Source: Acidobacteriota bacterium (GTDB taxonomy: Bacteria > Acidobacteriota > Terriglobia > Acidiferrales > UBA7541). Taken from it: a stretch of 64,000 nucleotides of DNA. The position numbers were made by a program, and so were the translations under genes. The stretch covers positions 124,001-188,000 of the forward strand of contig JABCZF010000001.1 in the NCBI GenBank assembly GCA_013289825.1, in the 5' to 3' direction. The notes beneath the pieces were generated by a model. It was not told the DNA's origin. It saw nothing but the letters and a program-made list of their open reading frames with translations, and did not search any database. Positions 52,580-60,942 of this stretch are shown piece after piece (the stretch's first letter is position 1; each line of letters starts with the position of its first letter).

Positions 52580-55297
52580 CTATTCATAGCGCAAGGCCAC
52601 CACCGGATCGACTTCGGTCGCGCGCCGCGCTGGCCAGTACGCGGCGAGGGCCGCAACCACACCCAGCAAAAAACAGGACCCGGCAAACGCGCGGGGATCC
52701 GCGGATCCCACTTCGTACAACATGCTGCCGAGCAACCGGCTTAGCCCGTATGCTGCGGCCAAACCCACAGCCATGCCGGCAGTAACCAGGAAGGCCATGT
52801 GACCCACGACGTGGCGAAGAATATCGTCGGGTTGTGCGCCCAGCGCCATGCGGATTCCGATCTCTCGCGTGCGCCGGGAGACGGAGAAAGCTACGATGCC
52901 GGAAAGTCCGAGCGAAGCCAGCAGGGTCGCCAGCAATCCGAACAGGCTGGAAAGCCAGGTGATAAGCCGCTCCTGCATGAGCGAATCGTCAATCTGTATT
53001 TCGAGAGTGGTGGTCGCGTAGAGAGGCAGATTCGCGTCCAAGTCATGCACCTGCGCTCGAACCAGATTGCCAATTTTCTCCGGATCACCGGAGGTGCGCA
53101 CCTGTAACGTCATGTCCAGGAGACGCAGTTCCTGTGCCATCGGGGCATAGAAATGGCGGCGAGGTGCTTCCGAAAGTCGCACGTACTTGGCATCTTTCAC
53201 GACGCCGATGATTTCCCGGTCCGGGGGCGCTTTCGGATCGTCCTCGGTTCCAATTTTTTTGCCGAGTGGATCCTTGTTTCCGAAGAAATAGTGCGCCATC
53301 GTTTCGTTGATGATGACGACCTTCGGGCGCGCGGCGGTGTCCTGCTCGGTGAAGTCGCGACCTTCCACAAAGGGAATTCCCATTGTGGCGAAATAGCCTG
53401 GCGAAATGATCGCGGCGTTGGGGCTCATGTTTTCATCAGCACCCGGCAGGTAGCCCTCCACCTTGACGCCCTCCTGATCCCACCCTCCGGAAATGACCGA
53501 GCTGGTGGTCAAGCTTGCCGCGCGCACGTCAGGCATGGCGCGAACGAGCGCGAGGAGATCGTCGTAAAGCGACTTGATTCTCTCCCGGGGATACCCGTTC
53601 ATGGCGGGGTTGAGCGTCGTCAGGAAAACGTTCTCCTTCACAAAGCCGGTACTGACGCCGCGAAGGTTCTCTAAGCTGTGCAGAAACAAACCAGCCCCAA
53701 TCAACAGCGGCAGCGAGAGCGCGACTTGGAGGAAAATAAGCGCGCTGCGCAAACAGAAGATGCGTTCACCGGAAGCAATCGAGGGAGAATCGTGGCGCAA
53801 TGTGATGGACACGCCAGCGTGCGAAAGCTGGAAGGCCGGGGCGAGTCCGAACAGCAATCCGGTAAATAAGGATGCGAGCAGTGCGAAACCCAGAACTCTA
53901 AAGTCCATCGGAGCCTGGAGGTTTGCGCTGAAATCTGCAGGCAGAAAGCCAAGCAACGCCGTCTCGGCCCAATAGGCGACGAAAATCCCAGCGCACCCGC
54001 CCAGCACCGAAAGCAGCAGACTTTCCGTCAGCCACTGGCGAATGAGCCTTCCGCGGCCCGCACCGATTGCCAGCCGCACGGAAATTTCTTGCTTTCTCTT
54101 TGCGTTTCGCGCCAAGAGAAGATTGGCGAGGTTCGCGCACGCAACGAGGAGCACGATTCCCGTCACACAAAACATTAGGAGCAGCGGGCGCTCCATTTCT
54201 GTGCGCAAATGGGCGAAACCCTGGTTGCCGGGCTCGAGTTGGATGCGGCTCGCGAGGGTGCGCTCTTTGTCGTGGGCGTTGATGCTCGATTCCCGTTCCT
54301 GCAGTTCCGCAGCGAGAACCTGGTGATAGAGGATGTCGAGCGAGGCCTGCGCTTGCCCGACCGTGACTTGCGGCTTGCGTCGCGCCAGAATCGTCATCCA
54401 GCGGTGCCGTGGATTTTCGAGGCGATTAGCGGGCACCGGGCGAAAAACCGTCGCCATCATCATGGGCACTCGAATATCCGGGTTGCGGGCCATCTCCGTG
54501 CCATAAAATCCCGGCGGGGTGATGCCGATGACGCGAATCGGATTGTTATTTAGGATGAGGTCCTTGCCGACGACCGCTGCATCGCTGCCGAATCGCCGCT
54601 GCCAGTAGCCATAACTCAGGACCGCAACGGGATGGGCACCGGGCGTGCGGTCATCCTCCGGTCCAATCAGCCGGCCAAGAAACGCCCGCACGCCAAGCGT
54701 TTCAAAGTAATTTCCTGAAACCATCTCGCCCGTGGCGCGTTCGCTCTGTCCACCGTAACTCGCATTGAAATCGACGCCGGAGCGCGTCAAAACATTCCGG
54801 AAGGCGGTGTTCTTGTCGCGCAGGGCCTGATACATGGGATAGGAGAAATCTTCCTGTGCTTGCTGAGACCGGCTGTCCGTGTACTTGACGACCACAAGCT
54901 CTTCCGGATTGCGGACCGGGAGGTTGCCGAGCAAAACGGAGTTCACCAGCGAGAAGAGACCGGTGTTTGCGCCAATGCCGAGCGCCAGCGTCAGCACCGT
55001 TACCAACGTAAACCCCGGGCTTTTCACAAGCATGCGAACCGCGTAACGCAAATCCTGAGCGAGCGTCTCAAAGAACGGCAGGCCGCGCCGATCGCGGTAC
55101 GATTCCTTGGTTTGCTCTAGGCCGCCGAACGCGCGTCGTGCGGCATGGCGCGCTGCTTGCTCGGTCATCCCGCGGCGAATGTTCTCTTCCGTGAGGGCCT
55201 CCAGGTGAACACTCAGTTCGCGATCCAGTTCGGCGTCAAGAACGCGCCGCCGAAAAAGTCCGGTCAGTCGCGCTACCATAACTTGCAGCCACTCCAT
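52580..55297 (-). CDS. ADOP-type ABC transporter permease
   Basis: A 905-residue protein with the same architecture as its downstream neighbour: [46 protein letters not shown], helix [20 protein letters not shown], a MacB-like domain, FtsX block (LLVACANLANLLLARNAKR), then the second half ending ATEVDPVVALRYE. ATG at 55295-55297 follows the padR stop by 1 base, with GGAGCC inside the end of padR, so translation is coupled. The two paralogues differ enough to be an old duplication. No ATPase gene nearby. Confidence 0.93.
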   Translation of the reverse strand: MEWLQVMVARLTGLFRRRVLDAELDRELSVHLEALTEENIRRGMTEQAARHAARRAFGGLEQTKESYRDRRGLPFFETLAQDLRYAVRMLVKSPGFTLVTVLTLALGIGANTGLFSLVNSVLLGNLPVRNPEELVVVKYTDSRSQQAQEDFSYPMYQALRDKNTAFRNVLTRSGVDFNASYGGQSERATGEMVSGNYFETLGVRAFLGRLIGPEDDRTPGAHPVAVLSYGYWQRRFGSDAAVVGKDLILNNNPIRVIGITPPGFYGTEMARNPDIRVPMMMATVFRPVPANRLENPRHRWMTILARRKPQVTVGQAQASLDILYHQVLAAELQERESSINAHDKERTLASRIQLEPGNQGFAHLRTEMERPLLLMFCVTGIVLLVACANLANLLLARNAKRKQEISVRLAIGAGRGRLIRQWLTESLLLSVLGGCAGIFVAYWAETALLGFLPADFSANLQAPMDFRVLGFALLASLFTGLLFGLAPAFQLSHAGVSITLRHDSPSIASGERIFCLRSALIFLQVALSLPLLIGAGLFLHSLENLRGVSTGFVKENVFLTTLNPAMNGYPRERIKSLYDDLLALVRAMPDVRAASLTTSSVISGGWDQEGVKVEGYLPGADENMSPNAAIISPGYFATMGIPFVEGRDFTEQDTAARPKVVIINETMAHYFFGNKDPLGKKIGTEDDPKAPPDREIIGVVKDAKYVRLSEAPRRHFYAPMAQELRLLDMTLQVRTSGDPEKIGNLVRAQVHDLDANLPLYATTTLEIQIDDSLMQERLITWLSSLFGLLATLLASLGLSGIVAFSVSRRTREIGIRMALGAQPDDILRHVVGHMAFLVTAGMAVGLAAAYGLSRLLGSMLYEVGSADPRAFAGSCFLLGVVAALAAYWPARRATEVDPVVALRYE

Positions 55298-55298
55298 A

Positions 55299-55643
55299 TC
55301 AGGCTCCTTCGGCGCGTCCGAGCAGGCGCGTCATGAGCGCGGCCATGCGCTCCCAGCTTTCCGTCTCAGCCAAAAGCTGTTTGCGCCCGCTGCGTGTAAG
55401 CGTGTAGTACTTGGCTTTGCGATTGTTGTCCGAGACGCCCCATTTCGAGGAAATCCATCCGCGTTGTTCGAGCCGCAATAGAGCAGGGTAAAGTGTGCCC
55501 TGGTTGAGTTTGAGCAGGTCCTCGGAAACCTGTTGAATGCGCATGGCGATCCCATACCCGTGCAACGGACCAAGGGCCTCGAGGGTCTTGAGTACGATCA
55601 GATCGAGCGTGCCCTGCAGAACCTCGCCGTGCGTTTCGGCCAT
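55299..55643 (-). CDS. PadR-family regulator (acidobacterial ADOP-associated type)
   Basis: A 114-residue winged-helix repressor: EVLQGTLDLIVLKTLEALGPLHGYGIAMRIQQVSEDLL, KLNQGTLYPALLRLEQRGWISSKW, then the wing KAKYYTLTRSGRKQLLAETESW and a short dimerisation helix. This is the PadR subfamily that precedes ADOP permeases. ATG at 55643 is preferred over 55649 because GGAG then sits 7-8 bases upstream. An inverted repeat with an embedded promoter (55661-55700) lies just upstream, so it probably represses its own operon. Confidence 0.92.
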   Translation of the reverse strand: MAETHGEVLQGTLDLIVLKTLEALGPLHGYGIAMRIQQVSEDLLKLNQGTLYPALLRLEQRGWISSKWGVSDNNRKAKYYTLTRSGRKQLLAETESWERMAALMTRLLGRAEGA

Positions 55644-55660
55644 CGCCATTCTCCTTTTGT

Positions 55661-55700
55661 CAATCAACAGGAGGCTACGCTTGCTCCTGTTGATTGTCAA
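55661..55700 (-). promoter_or_regulatory. padR promoter inside a 13-bp inverted repeat (operator)
   Basis: CAATCAACAGGAG (55661-55673) and CTCCTGTTGATTG (55684-55696) are perfect complements 10 bases apart. On the minus strand TTGACA (55695-55700), a 17-base spacer and TAGCCT (55672-55677) form a promoter overlapping both arms. Binding by PadR to the repeat would block it directly. Confidence 0.7.
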
Positions 55701-55817
55701 CAGGTCGCTTGCTGTTTTAGACGAAGCCGGCAGGAAAAAGTTCCGTGCCTCCCGAAAATTCCTTCGCCAGGAAAGGCTATCGGTGAATCGCGCCACAAAC
55801 CCGCCCCCTGAGGGTGT

Positions 55818-55841
55818 CCTAACAAGACTCCTAACAAGACT
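55818..55841. repeat. Tandem 12-bp direct repeat
   Basis: CCTAACAAGACT occurs twice without a gap, 2 bases upstream of the TTGACC box of the S9 peptidase promoter. Could be an activator site or simple slippage product. Confidence 0.5.
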
Positions 55842-55843
55842 CG

Positions 55844-55873
55844 TTGACCGGAGCACTCCGGGAGACCTAGGAT
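55844..55873 (+). promoter_or_regulatory. Promoter of the S9 peptidase gene
   Basis: TTGACC (55844-55849), 18-base spacer, TAGGAT (55868-55873), 44 bases before the ATG. Matches the consensus moderately. Confidence 0.45.
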
Positions 55874-55917
55874 GGCCGGGCAAATCTAGCAACCGATGTG
55901 CTTTAAGGGAGAATTCC

Positions 55918-57993
55918 ATGCATCCACCGAGGCAGTCCGCTTGGCTTCGTGCCGGCTTTTACCTCTTGAGTTTGGCAGCGCTTCTCGTTCTGGCACCATT
56001 CAGCAAGGCGCAAGGCTTGACCAGCAGCGACCTTTCCCGCTTCCGCTTCGTAGGCGACGCTGTTCTCTCGCCAGATGGCCAGCGCATGGCCTACACCGTG
56101 ATTTTGTACGATCGCCCCGGCCGGCCCGCTCCGCAACTTTGGATAATGGACCTGGCCACGCAAAAACCCATTCCGATCGGTGGCGAAAAAGATGTGGCCG
56201 GGAATCCACGTTGGTCGCCCGACGGGAAATGGCTCGTGTTTCAGGGCAGGGTGGGGGAGAAACACGGATTGCTTCTGGCGCGTCCGGACGGTTCCGAGAT
56301 CACCACTCTCGTCGAGAAGATAGAGGGCACCAACAGCCCGTTGCCGGGCGGCGGTCAAGACGTCACGTGGTCGCCTGACGGCCAACAGATCGCGTTCATT
56401 TCTTCAACGCCGGATGAAAGAGCCGCCGAAGCCAGCGGCGACCCAATGGTGATTTCGCGTTACCTGTACAAGCCCGACGCCGGCGAAGGCCTGACTCGCT
56501 TCAACGACAATCAGCGTCTGCACATTTTTGCCGTGGATCTGGCCACCAAGCAGGTACGCCAACTGACCCAGGGAATCTACGACGAGCATTCCATTGACTG
56601 GTCTCCGGACGGCAAGGAGATTCTCTTTGCATCGAACCGGGAACCGAATCAGGACGAGTTTTTCAACTATGACATTTTCGCTCTCCAAGTGGCGGACAAA
56701 AGCATCCGCCGGCTGACCGCCACGGAATACAACGAGTACGAACCGTTGTGGTCGCCCGACGGCAAGCACATCGTCTACCGCGGTACAAAGCGCGGCTTGA
56801 CCGACCGCGAGACGACCATGGAAGACACGCACGTCTGGATGATGAACGCCGACGGCAGCGATCGCCGAGAAATCGGAGCGGTCATTGACAACCGGCAGGG
56901 CGCGCCGAAGTGGGCTCCCGACGGCAGCGCGGTATACTTCACGGTTCAAGAGCGCGGAAGCAATCATCTGGTGCGGCTGCCGATTAGGGGCGGCGCGCCA
57001 GAATATGTGGTGAAAGATACCGGCGGCGTTGGCGGCTTTTCCGTTGGCAAGGACGGCACGCTGGCCTACACGTTCACGTCCCCGCGCGACATGGCACAGC
57101 TTTACGTTAAGACCGGCAGCGCGGCTGCTCGCAAACTCACGGACTTGAACCGAGAAGTGCTCGACGGAAAACAAATTGCCGAGGTCCAGTCCTTTACCTT
57201 CGTGAGCAATGACAACAAGTTTGATGTGGAAGCGTTTCTCACCAAGCCGGCGGGAATGACCGCGACCTCGAAGCATCCGCTCATCGTGAACATTCATGGA
57301 GGCCCGCACGGGCAGAATGGCCCGGGGTTCAACTTTAAGAATCAGGTGTACGCCGCGCACGGCTGGGCGACGCTCAACGTGAATTTTCGCGGCTCAACGG
57401 GCTACGGGCAGAAGTTCGCCGACGCGGTCTTTGGCGATCAGAACGGCGACGAAGGTCAGGATGTTTTGTACGGTGTGAGCGCGGCGGTGCGCCGCTATCT
57501 GTGGATCGACCGCGAGCGTATGGGCATTGAAGGCGTCAGCTACGGCGGCCAGCTGACCGACTGGCTGATTACCCAGACCAACGAATTCAAGGCCGCGATT
57601 CCCATTGCCGGCATCGCCAACCTGGTCAGCTACAACTACATGACTTACTACAACCAGTATGAGGAAATGGAGTTCGGCCAATTCCTTCACCAAGGCAACT
57701 TGATGGATGTGGCGTGGGAACGCTCGGCGTTGAAACACGTTGCCGCCGCCCATACTCCCACCATGCTGATGCACGGCGAAAACGACAACGATGTGCCCAT
57801 CGCCGAAGCGGAACAGTTCTTCATTGCGCTCAAAGACGTCGGGACGGAGGCCCTGTTCGTGCGCTACCCGCGCGAAGGCCATGGAATCCGGGAAACCAAG
57901 CACGTGATTGATTCGACCGATCGCTCCATTGCCTGGTACGAAAAACACTTTCCAAAACCCGGCACAGAAGGCGTGACGAACGTCGAGCCCTGA
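55918..57993 (+). CDS. S9 family serine peptidase (dipeptidyl/acylaminoacyl peptidase type), secreted
   Basis: A 691-residue exported peptidase. Signal peptide ending SKAQ; residues about 35-420 form a WD40-like (TolB/PD40) beta propeller with repeats such as NPRWSPDGKWLVF, DVTWSPDGQQIAFI, SIDWSPDGKEILF and EPLWSPDGKHIVYR. A C-terminal alpha/beta hydrolase domain follows: LIVNIHGGPHGQNGPGFNF, nucleophile in IEGVSYGGQLTDWL, Asp in HGENDNDVP, His in YPREGHGIRE. AAGGGAG precedes the ATG. It is divergent from padR, though joint control is not shown. Confidence 0.93.
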   Translation: MHPPRQSAWLRAGFYLLSLAALLVLAPFSKAQGLTSSDLSRFRFVGDAVLSPDGQRMAYTVILYDRPGRPAPQLWIMDLATQKPIPIGGEKDVAGNPRWSPDGKWLVFQGRVGEKHGLLLARPDGSEITTLVEKIEGTNSPLPGGGQDVTWSPDGQQIAFISSTPDERAAEASGDPMVISRYLYKPDAGEGLTRFNDNQRLHIFAVDLATKQVRQLTQGIYDEHSIDWSPDGKEILFASNREPNQDEFFNYDIFALQVADKSIRRLTATEYNEYEPLWSPDGKHIVYRGTKRGLTDRETTMEDTHVWMMNADGSDRREIGAVIDNRQGAPKWAPDGSAVYFTVQERGSNHLVRLPIRGGAPEYVVKDTGGVGGFSVGKDGTLAYTFTSPRDMAQLYVKTGSAAARKLTDLNREVLDGKQIAEVQSFTFVSNDNKFDVEAFLTKPAGMTATSKHPLIVNIHGGPHGQNGPGFNFKNQVYAAHGWATLNVNFRGSTGYGQKFADAVFGDQNGDEGQDVLYGVSAAVRRYLWIDRERMGIEGVSYGGQLTDWLITQTNEFKAAIPIAGIANLVSYNYMTYYNQYEEMEFGQFLHQGNLMDVAWERSALKHVAAAHTPTMLMHGENDNDVPIAEAEQFFIALKDVGTEALFVRYPREGHGIRETKHVIDSTDRSIAWYEKHFPKPGTEGVTNVEP

Positions 57994-58062
57994 TTGGCCA
58001 TCGCGGAAAGAGAGGAACGGTCCGGCCCCTCGAGAAGCGCGCTCCGGAGGCGATGAAAGCAG

Positions 58063-58090
58063 AAAGAGCTCCAGGCCAGCGGAGCTCTTT
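58063..58090. terminator. Terminator shared by rplS and the S9 peptidase gene
   Basis: Perfect 10-bp stem AAAGAGCTCC / GGAGCTCTTT with an 8-base loop, between the convergent ends of the peptidase (57993) and rplS (58122). A- and T-runs in the stem allow action in both directions. Confidence 0.65.
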
Positions 58091-58121
58091 CCTGAATGCG
58101 CTGCGAATCGGGGAGTTGCGC

Positions 58122-58526
58122 TTATGCCTTGGTTTCCGACCCAGCGGTTGCCACGGCAGCCACTTCTTCGCGGGGGGCGCGCTTGATGCGGGCGGCCTTT
58201 CCGCGCAATTCGCGCAGATAGTAGAGTCGGGCGCGGCGAACTTTGCCCTTACCAACCACTTCGATAGAACTGATCGACGGCGAATGCAGCGGGAAAATGC
58301 GCTCAATGCCGACGCCGAAGCTTACGCGGCGCACGGTAAACGTAGCGCCCGAAGCGCGGCCCTTCTTCGATATCACCACCCCTTCGAACGCCTGCAGGCG
58401 CTCCTTTTCCTTCTCGCCTTCCCCTTCCTTCAGGCGAACGTTGACGCGCACCGTGTCGCCAGGGCGAAATTCGGGGAGGTCTTTGCGCAGTTGCGCTTCA
58501 TGGAGTTTAGCTATAATCGGATTCAT
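58122..58526 (-). CDS. rplS: 50S ribosomal protein L19
   Basis: A 134-residue ribosomal protein: [74 protein letters not shown] and [20 protein letters not shown]. It has a short alanine-rich tail (about 15 residues) not seen in most homologues. In most bacteria it follows trmD in the rpsP-rimM-trmD-rplS operon; here trmD is 3.7 kb away on the same strand with other genes between. Confidence 0.96.
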   Translation of the reverse strand: MNPIIAKLHEAQLRKDLPEFRPGDTVRVNVRLKEGEGEKEKERLQAFEGVVISKKGRASGATFTVRRVSFGVGIERIFPLHSPSISSIEVVGKGKVRRARLYYLRELRGKAARIKRAPREEVAAVATAGSETKA

Positions 58527-58966
58527 GTTCGTAATCCCTCGAGACCCACACAGGCGGGGCCAGCTCTTCAAAGGCGAACGGTAATTATAGCCAAATATTC
58601 ACAATTTACCTAGCGCATTCAACGCCGGGTCCCGCCGGGTAGTGGGTCAGTTTGAATTAGGGCTTGCACCCGATAGAGTATCGGAAAACTAGCGACGTAC
58701 GTATCAAATCGAAGGGCGGGAAATTGGATTTCATTCAAACGGCGGCTGCCATAGTCAGCCAGGCGATAGGGGAGGGTATTTTTGATGGTAAACCGATGGT
58801 AAACCATTGCCCGATCCGAACGATCATGCAATCGAACGGGGCAGGAAGGGCGCACCGCAAGGGCTCAAAACTGACCGCAAAACGCTATAGCTAAAAAGGC
58901 CGCTAAATCCCGTCCGCTGGAACAAGTAGAATTAACTAACACAATACAAAGGGTTTATAAATACCC

Positions 58967-59071
58967 TTGACATAATCAGGGAGTGTAGGACACTAGCGTC
59001 GAAAAGATTACGGGTGCAATCCCCGTAGCGTACTCACGAAGGCCACCTTCACAGGTGGCCTGCCGTGTTTT
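58967..59071 (+). ncRNA. Possible small RNA with own promoter and terminator
   Basis: TTGACA at 58967-58972 is followed, without a good -10 box, by a hairpin ACGGG-TGCAAT-CCCCGT near 59010-59027. Then comes a perfect 8-bp terminator-like stem GGCCACCT-TCAC-AGGTGGCC (59041-59060) and TTTT. The transcript would be about 75 bases. The first hairpin resembles a tRNA T-arm, but no full tRNA folds here. Confidence 0.3.
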
Positions 59072-59285
59072 AGGGATAAATTCTCTTAGATTGTCGCCAC
59101 TTCTTGACATTTTTTCTAGCGCAAGGAAAACTGCTAAATGGCACGATTATTGTGGAATTCGCTTCCCATTCCCCGACTAACGCGACTGAAAAAGTATATG
59201 ATTTACTATCATACTCTCTAATATAAACCCATTTTGCTGACACGACGCGGGGGTTCTCTACCCACACTTCATCAGGGTTCTCCAA
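59070..59285 (-). pseudogene. Truncated nuclease-like (PBECR-type) domain
   Basis: A 71-codon frame starting at a TTG directly after a stop codon, so the N-terminal part of any original gene is missing. Segments NPDEVWVENPRVVSAKWVYI, SYTFSVALVGEWEANSTIIV and KNVKKWRQSKRIYP follow the order seen in phage-barnase-EndoU-ColicinE5/D-RelE-like nuclease domains. These end phage morphogenesis proteins and toxins. The AT-rich setting supports a mobile origin. The family assignment is tentative. Confidence 0.35.
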
Positions 59286-59390
59286 TTATAACGCTATTCG
59301 TCATGCAATATAGACATATATTCAATCGTTTCTGCTGTTTACATGGTTTATGGCAAACATTAACCGTTACTTTAACAGGATAATGGACTC

Positions 59391-59879
59391 GTGAGCCAAG
59401 CCTCCTCACTTGAAATTCGATTTGGTGCTCCAGACATGACCTTCAAAAAGAAGACCGGAACGAACGTCAAGCAAGCCGTACCCTTTTTCCATGTGTCGAA
59501 TATGGAAGAGTCGCTGCACTACTACGTCGTGGGTCTCGGCTTTCTGATGACCAAGAAATGGATCGATGAGGGCAAGCTGCGCTGGTGCTGGCTGGAGATC
59601 GGTGAAGCGGCCTTGATGCTGCAGGAGTTCCGGAAAGAAGGGCCCAATTCCTGGAAACCCAGCTGCAAAGTGGGAGAGGGTGTGTCGATCTGCTTTATGT
59701 GCGAAGACGCCCTGACAATCTATCGCGAGGCGACCTCCCGCGGAATTGCCGCCAAGAACCCTTTCGTTGGAAACGCCCTGTGGGTCGTGTCTTTCTCGGA
59801 TCCGGATGGCTATCGAGTCGATTTCGAAAGCCCTACGGATGCACCCGAGGAGACGGAGTATTCACCGGAGCACAAGTGA
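59391..59879 (+). CDS. VOC-family (glyoxalase-fold) protein
   Basis: A 162-residue protein with one VOC domain after a 30-residue lead: QAVPFFHVSNMEESLHYYVVGLGFLM, RWCWLEIGEAALMLQEFR, VSICFMCEDALTIYREATSRGI and WVVSFSDPDGYRVDFESPT. The DPDGYxVDFE end carries the last metal ligand, Glu. GTG start with AGGA upstream. It converges on the monooxygenase gene with 19 bases between stops. VOC proteins in biosynthetic loci often give self-resistance or act as isomerases; here that is only a suggestion. Confidence 0.85.
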   Translation: MSQASSLEIRFGAPDMTFKKKTGTNVKQAVPFFHVSNMEESLHYYVVGLGFLMTKKWIDEGKLRWCWLEIGEAALMLQEFRKEGPNSWKPSCKVGEGVSICFMCEDALTIYREATSRGIAAKNPFVGNALWVVSFSDPDGYRVDFESPTDAPEETEYSPEHK

Positions 59880-59898
59880 TTCGCGATTGGTCGTGGGT

Positions 59899-60942
59899 CT
59901 AAGCCGGCGCCGCCCGGGAAACGCTTCGGCGAATGACGCTTTCCGCGAAGCGCTCCATCTCTTCGAGTTGCGGGCTGAATTGCAGGAGGACCAGGTCGAC
60001 ACCGGCAGCCTCGAATTGCGCGAGCCGCTCCGCAACCTGTTCCGGCGTCCCCACCAAGCCTGAGCGCAGCCCCCGGTTTGACACGGAATAGTCTTCGAGC
60101 GAAACGCGCTGCTCGAGCTGCGTACCCGCAAGCCACTGCTGGTAATTGGCATACCCGGCGGCGGACTGTTGAACGTCGGTGATGCGCTTCAGCTCTTGCT
60201 GAGCCTCCCGCTCTGTTTGGCGAACGATGCCGTAGCCCGCGACGCCGAACTTCATGGGCGGCAAATTGTGCCGCGCGCGGCGCATGCGCAAATCTGCAAT
60301 TTTTTCGGCGACACGCTCCGGCGCGTCGCCGTGCATCAGGTACGCGTCACATTTCTCGGCAATGAGATCCTTGGCCGCAGGCGATTCGCCTCCGGCATAC
60401 AAGGTGGGATGCGGCTGGGCCACCGGTTTTGGCTCAAGCACATTGTCCTCGACGCGGTAATACTTCCCGGTGTAGGAAAAATGATCCCTGGACCACACGC
60501 CGTGCAGCACGTCGAGCCATTCGCCGGTGCGCGCGTAGCGGTCATCGTGCTGCTCAAACCCCACGCCGTACTTCTTCGCTTCATCCGCCCACCAGGACGA
60601 CACGACATTCAGGGTAAGCCGCCCGCCGCTGATGTGATCGATGTTTGCGGCTTGCTTGGCAAGCAGGGCTGGGAGGTGAAACGTCGGGCGCACGGCGACC
60701 ATGAGCTCGATGCGCTCGGTGACCGCAGCCAGCGCAGCCGCTGTCGACCACGCATCGAGCGACGGCGCCTCCACGCCCTTGATGTCATTCAGATTCAACT
60801 CCGCGATGAGCGTGAGGTCGTAGCCGATTTGCTCGCTGCGCTGCGCGAGCTTTTTCACGTAAGGCCAGCTCGCTTCCATGTTTTCGTCCGCAACATTGCG
60901 CAGCCACCCGCCAAAAACGGGGAGCCAGTAGCCGTATCTCAT
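59899..60942 (-). CDS. FMN-dependent luciferase-like monooxygenase (SsuD/SfnG type)
   Basis: A 347-residue TIM-barrel monooxygenase. It matches the alkanesulfonate / dimethylsulfone monooxygenase subgroup: RYGYWLPVFGGWLRN, GYDLTLIAELNLND, AAVTERIELMVAVRPTFHLP, ALLAKQAANIDHISGGRLTL, NVVSSWWADEAKKYGV and LVGTPEQVAERLAQFEAAGV. Characterised relatives use FMNH2 and oxygen to oxidise carbon-sulfur compounds. The start overlaps the ATP-grasp stop by 4 bases (ATGA) with GGAG upstream, so the two are coupled. Neither an ssu transporter nor an FMN reductase is nearby, which argues against ordinary sulfonate scavenging. Confidence 0.88.
   Translation of the reverse strand: MRYGYWLPVFGGWLRNVADENMEASWPYVKKLAQRSEQIGYDLTLIAELNLNDIKGVEAPSLDAWSTAAALAAVTERIELMVAVRPTFHLPALLAKQAANIDHISGGRLTLNVVSSWWADEAKKYGVGFEQHDDRYARTGEWLDVLHGVWSRDHFSYTGKYYRVEDNVLEPKPVAQPHPTLYAGGESPAAKDLIAEKCDAYLMHGDAPERVAEKIADLRMRRARHNLPPMKFGVAGYGIVRQTEREAQQELKRITDVQQSAAGYANYQQWLAGTQLEQRVSLEDYSVSNRGLRSGLVGTPEQVAERLAQFEAAGVDLVLLQFSPQLEEMERFAESVIRRSVSRAAPA

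Larger units (their letters stand above)
58527..59390. other. AT-richer, mostly gene-free accessory stretch
   Basis: Contains an 11-bp tandem repeat (GATGGTAAACC twice, near 58792-58813), a possible small RNA with promoter and terminator (58967-59071), and a truncated nuclease-like frame (59070-59285). From 58.9 kb composition is markedly more AT-rich than either flank, which suggests acquired DNA. No intact integrase or transposase, and no tRNA. Confidence 0.5.

Noticed and set aside
49880..55297. MacB-type ABC exporter with ATPase
   Set aside because: Both genes are permeases of the ADOP type only; no Walker A/B ATPase is encoded on either side.
58981..59040. tRNA gene
   Set aside because: A T-arm-like hairpin is present, but no acceptor, D or anticodon stems can be paired with it.
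59899..60942. Ordinary alkanesulfonate utilisation (ssuD)
   Set aside because: No ssu transporter or FMN reductase nearby; coupling to an ATP-grasp gene indicates another role, though the fold is the same.
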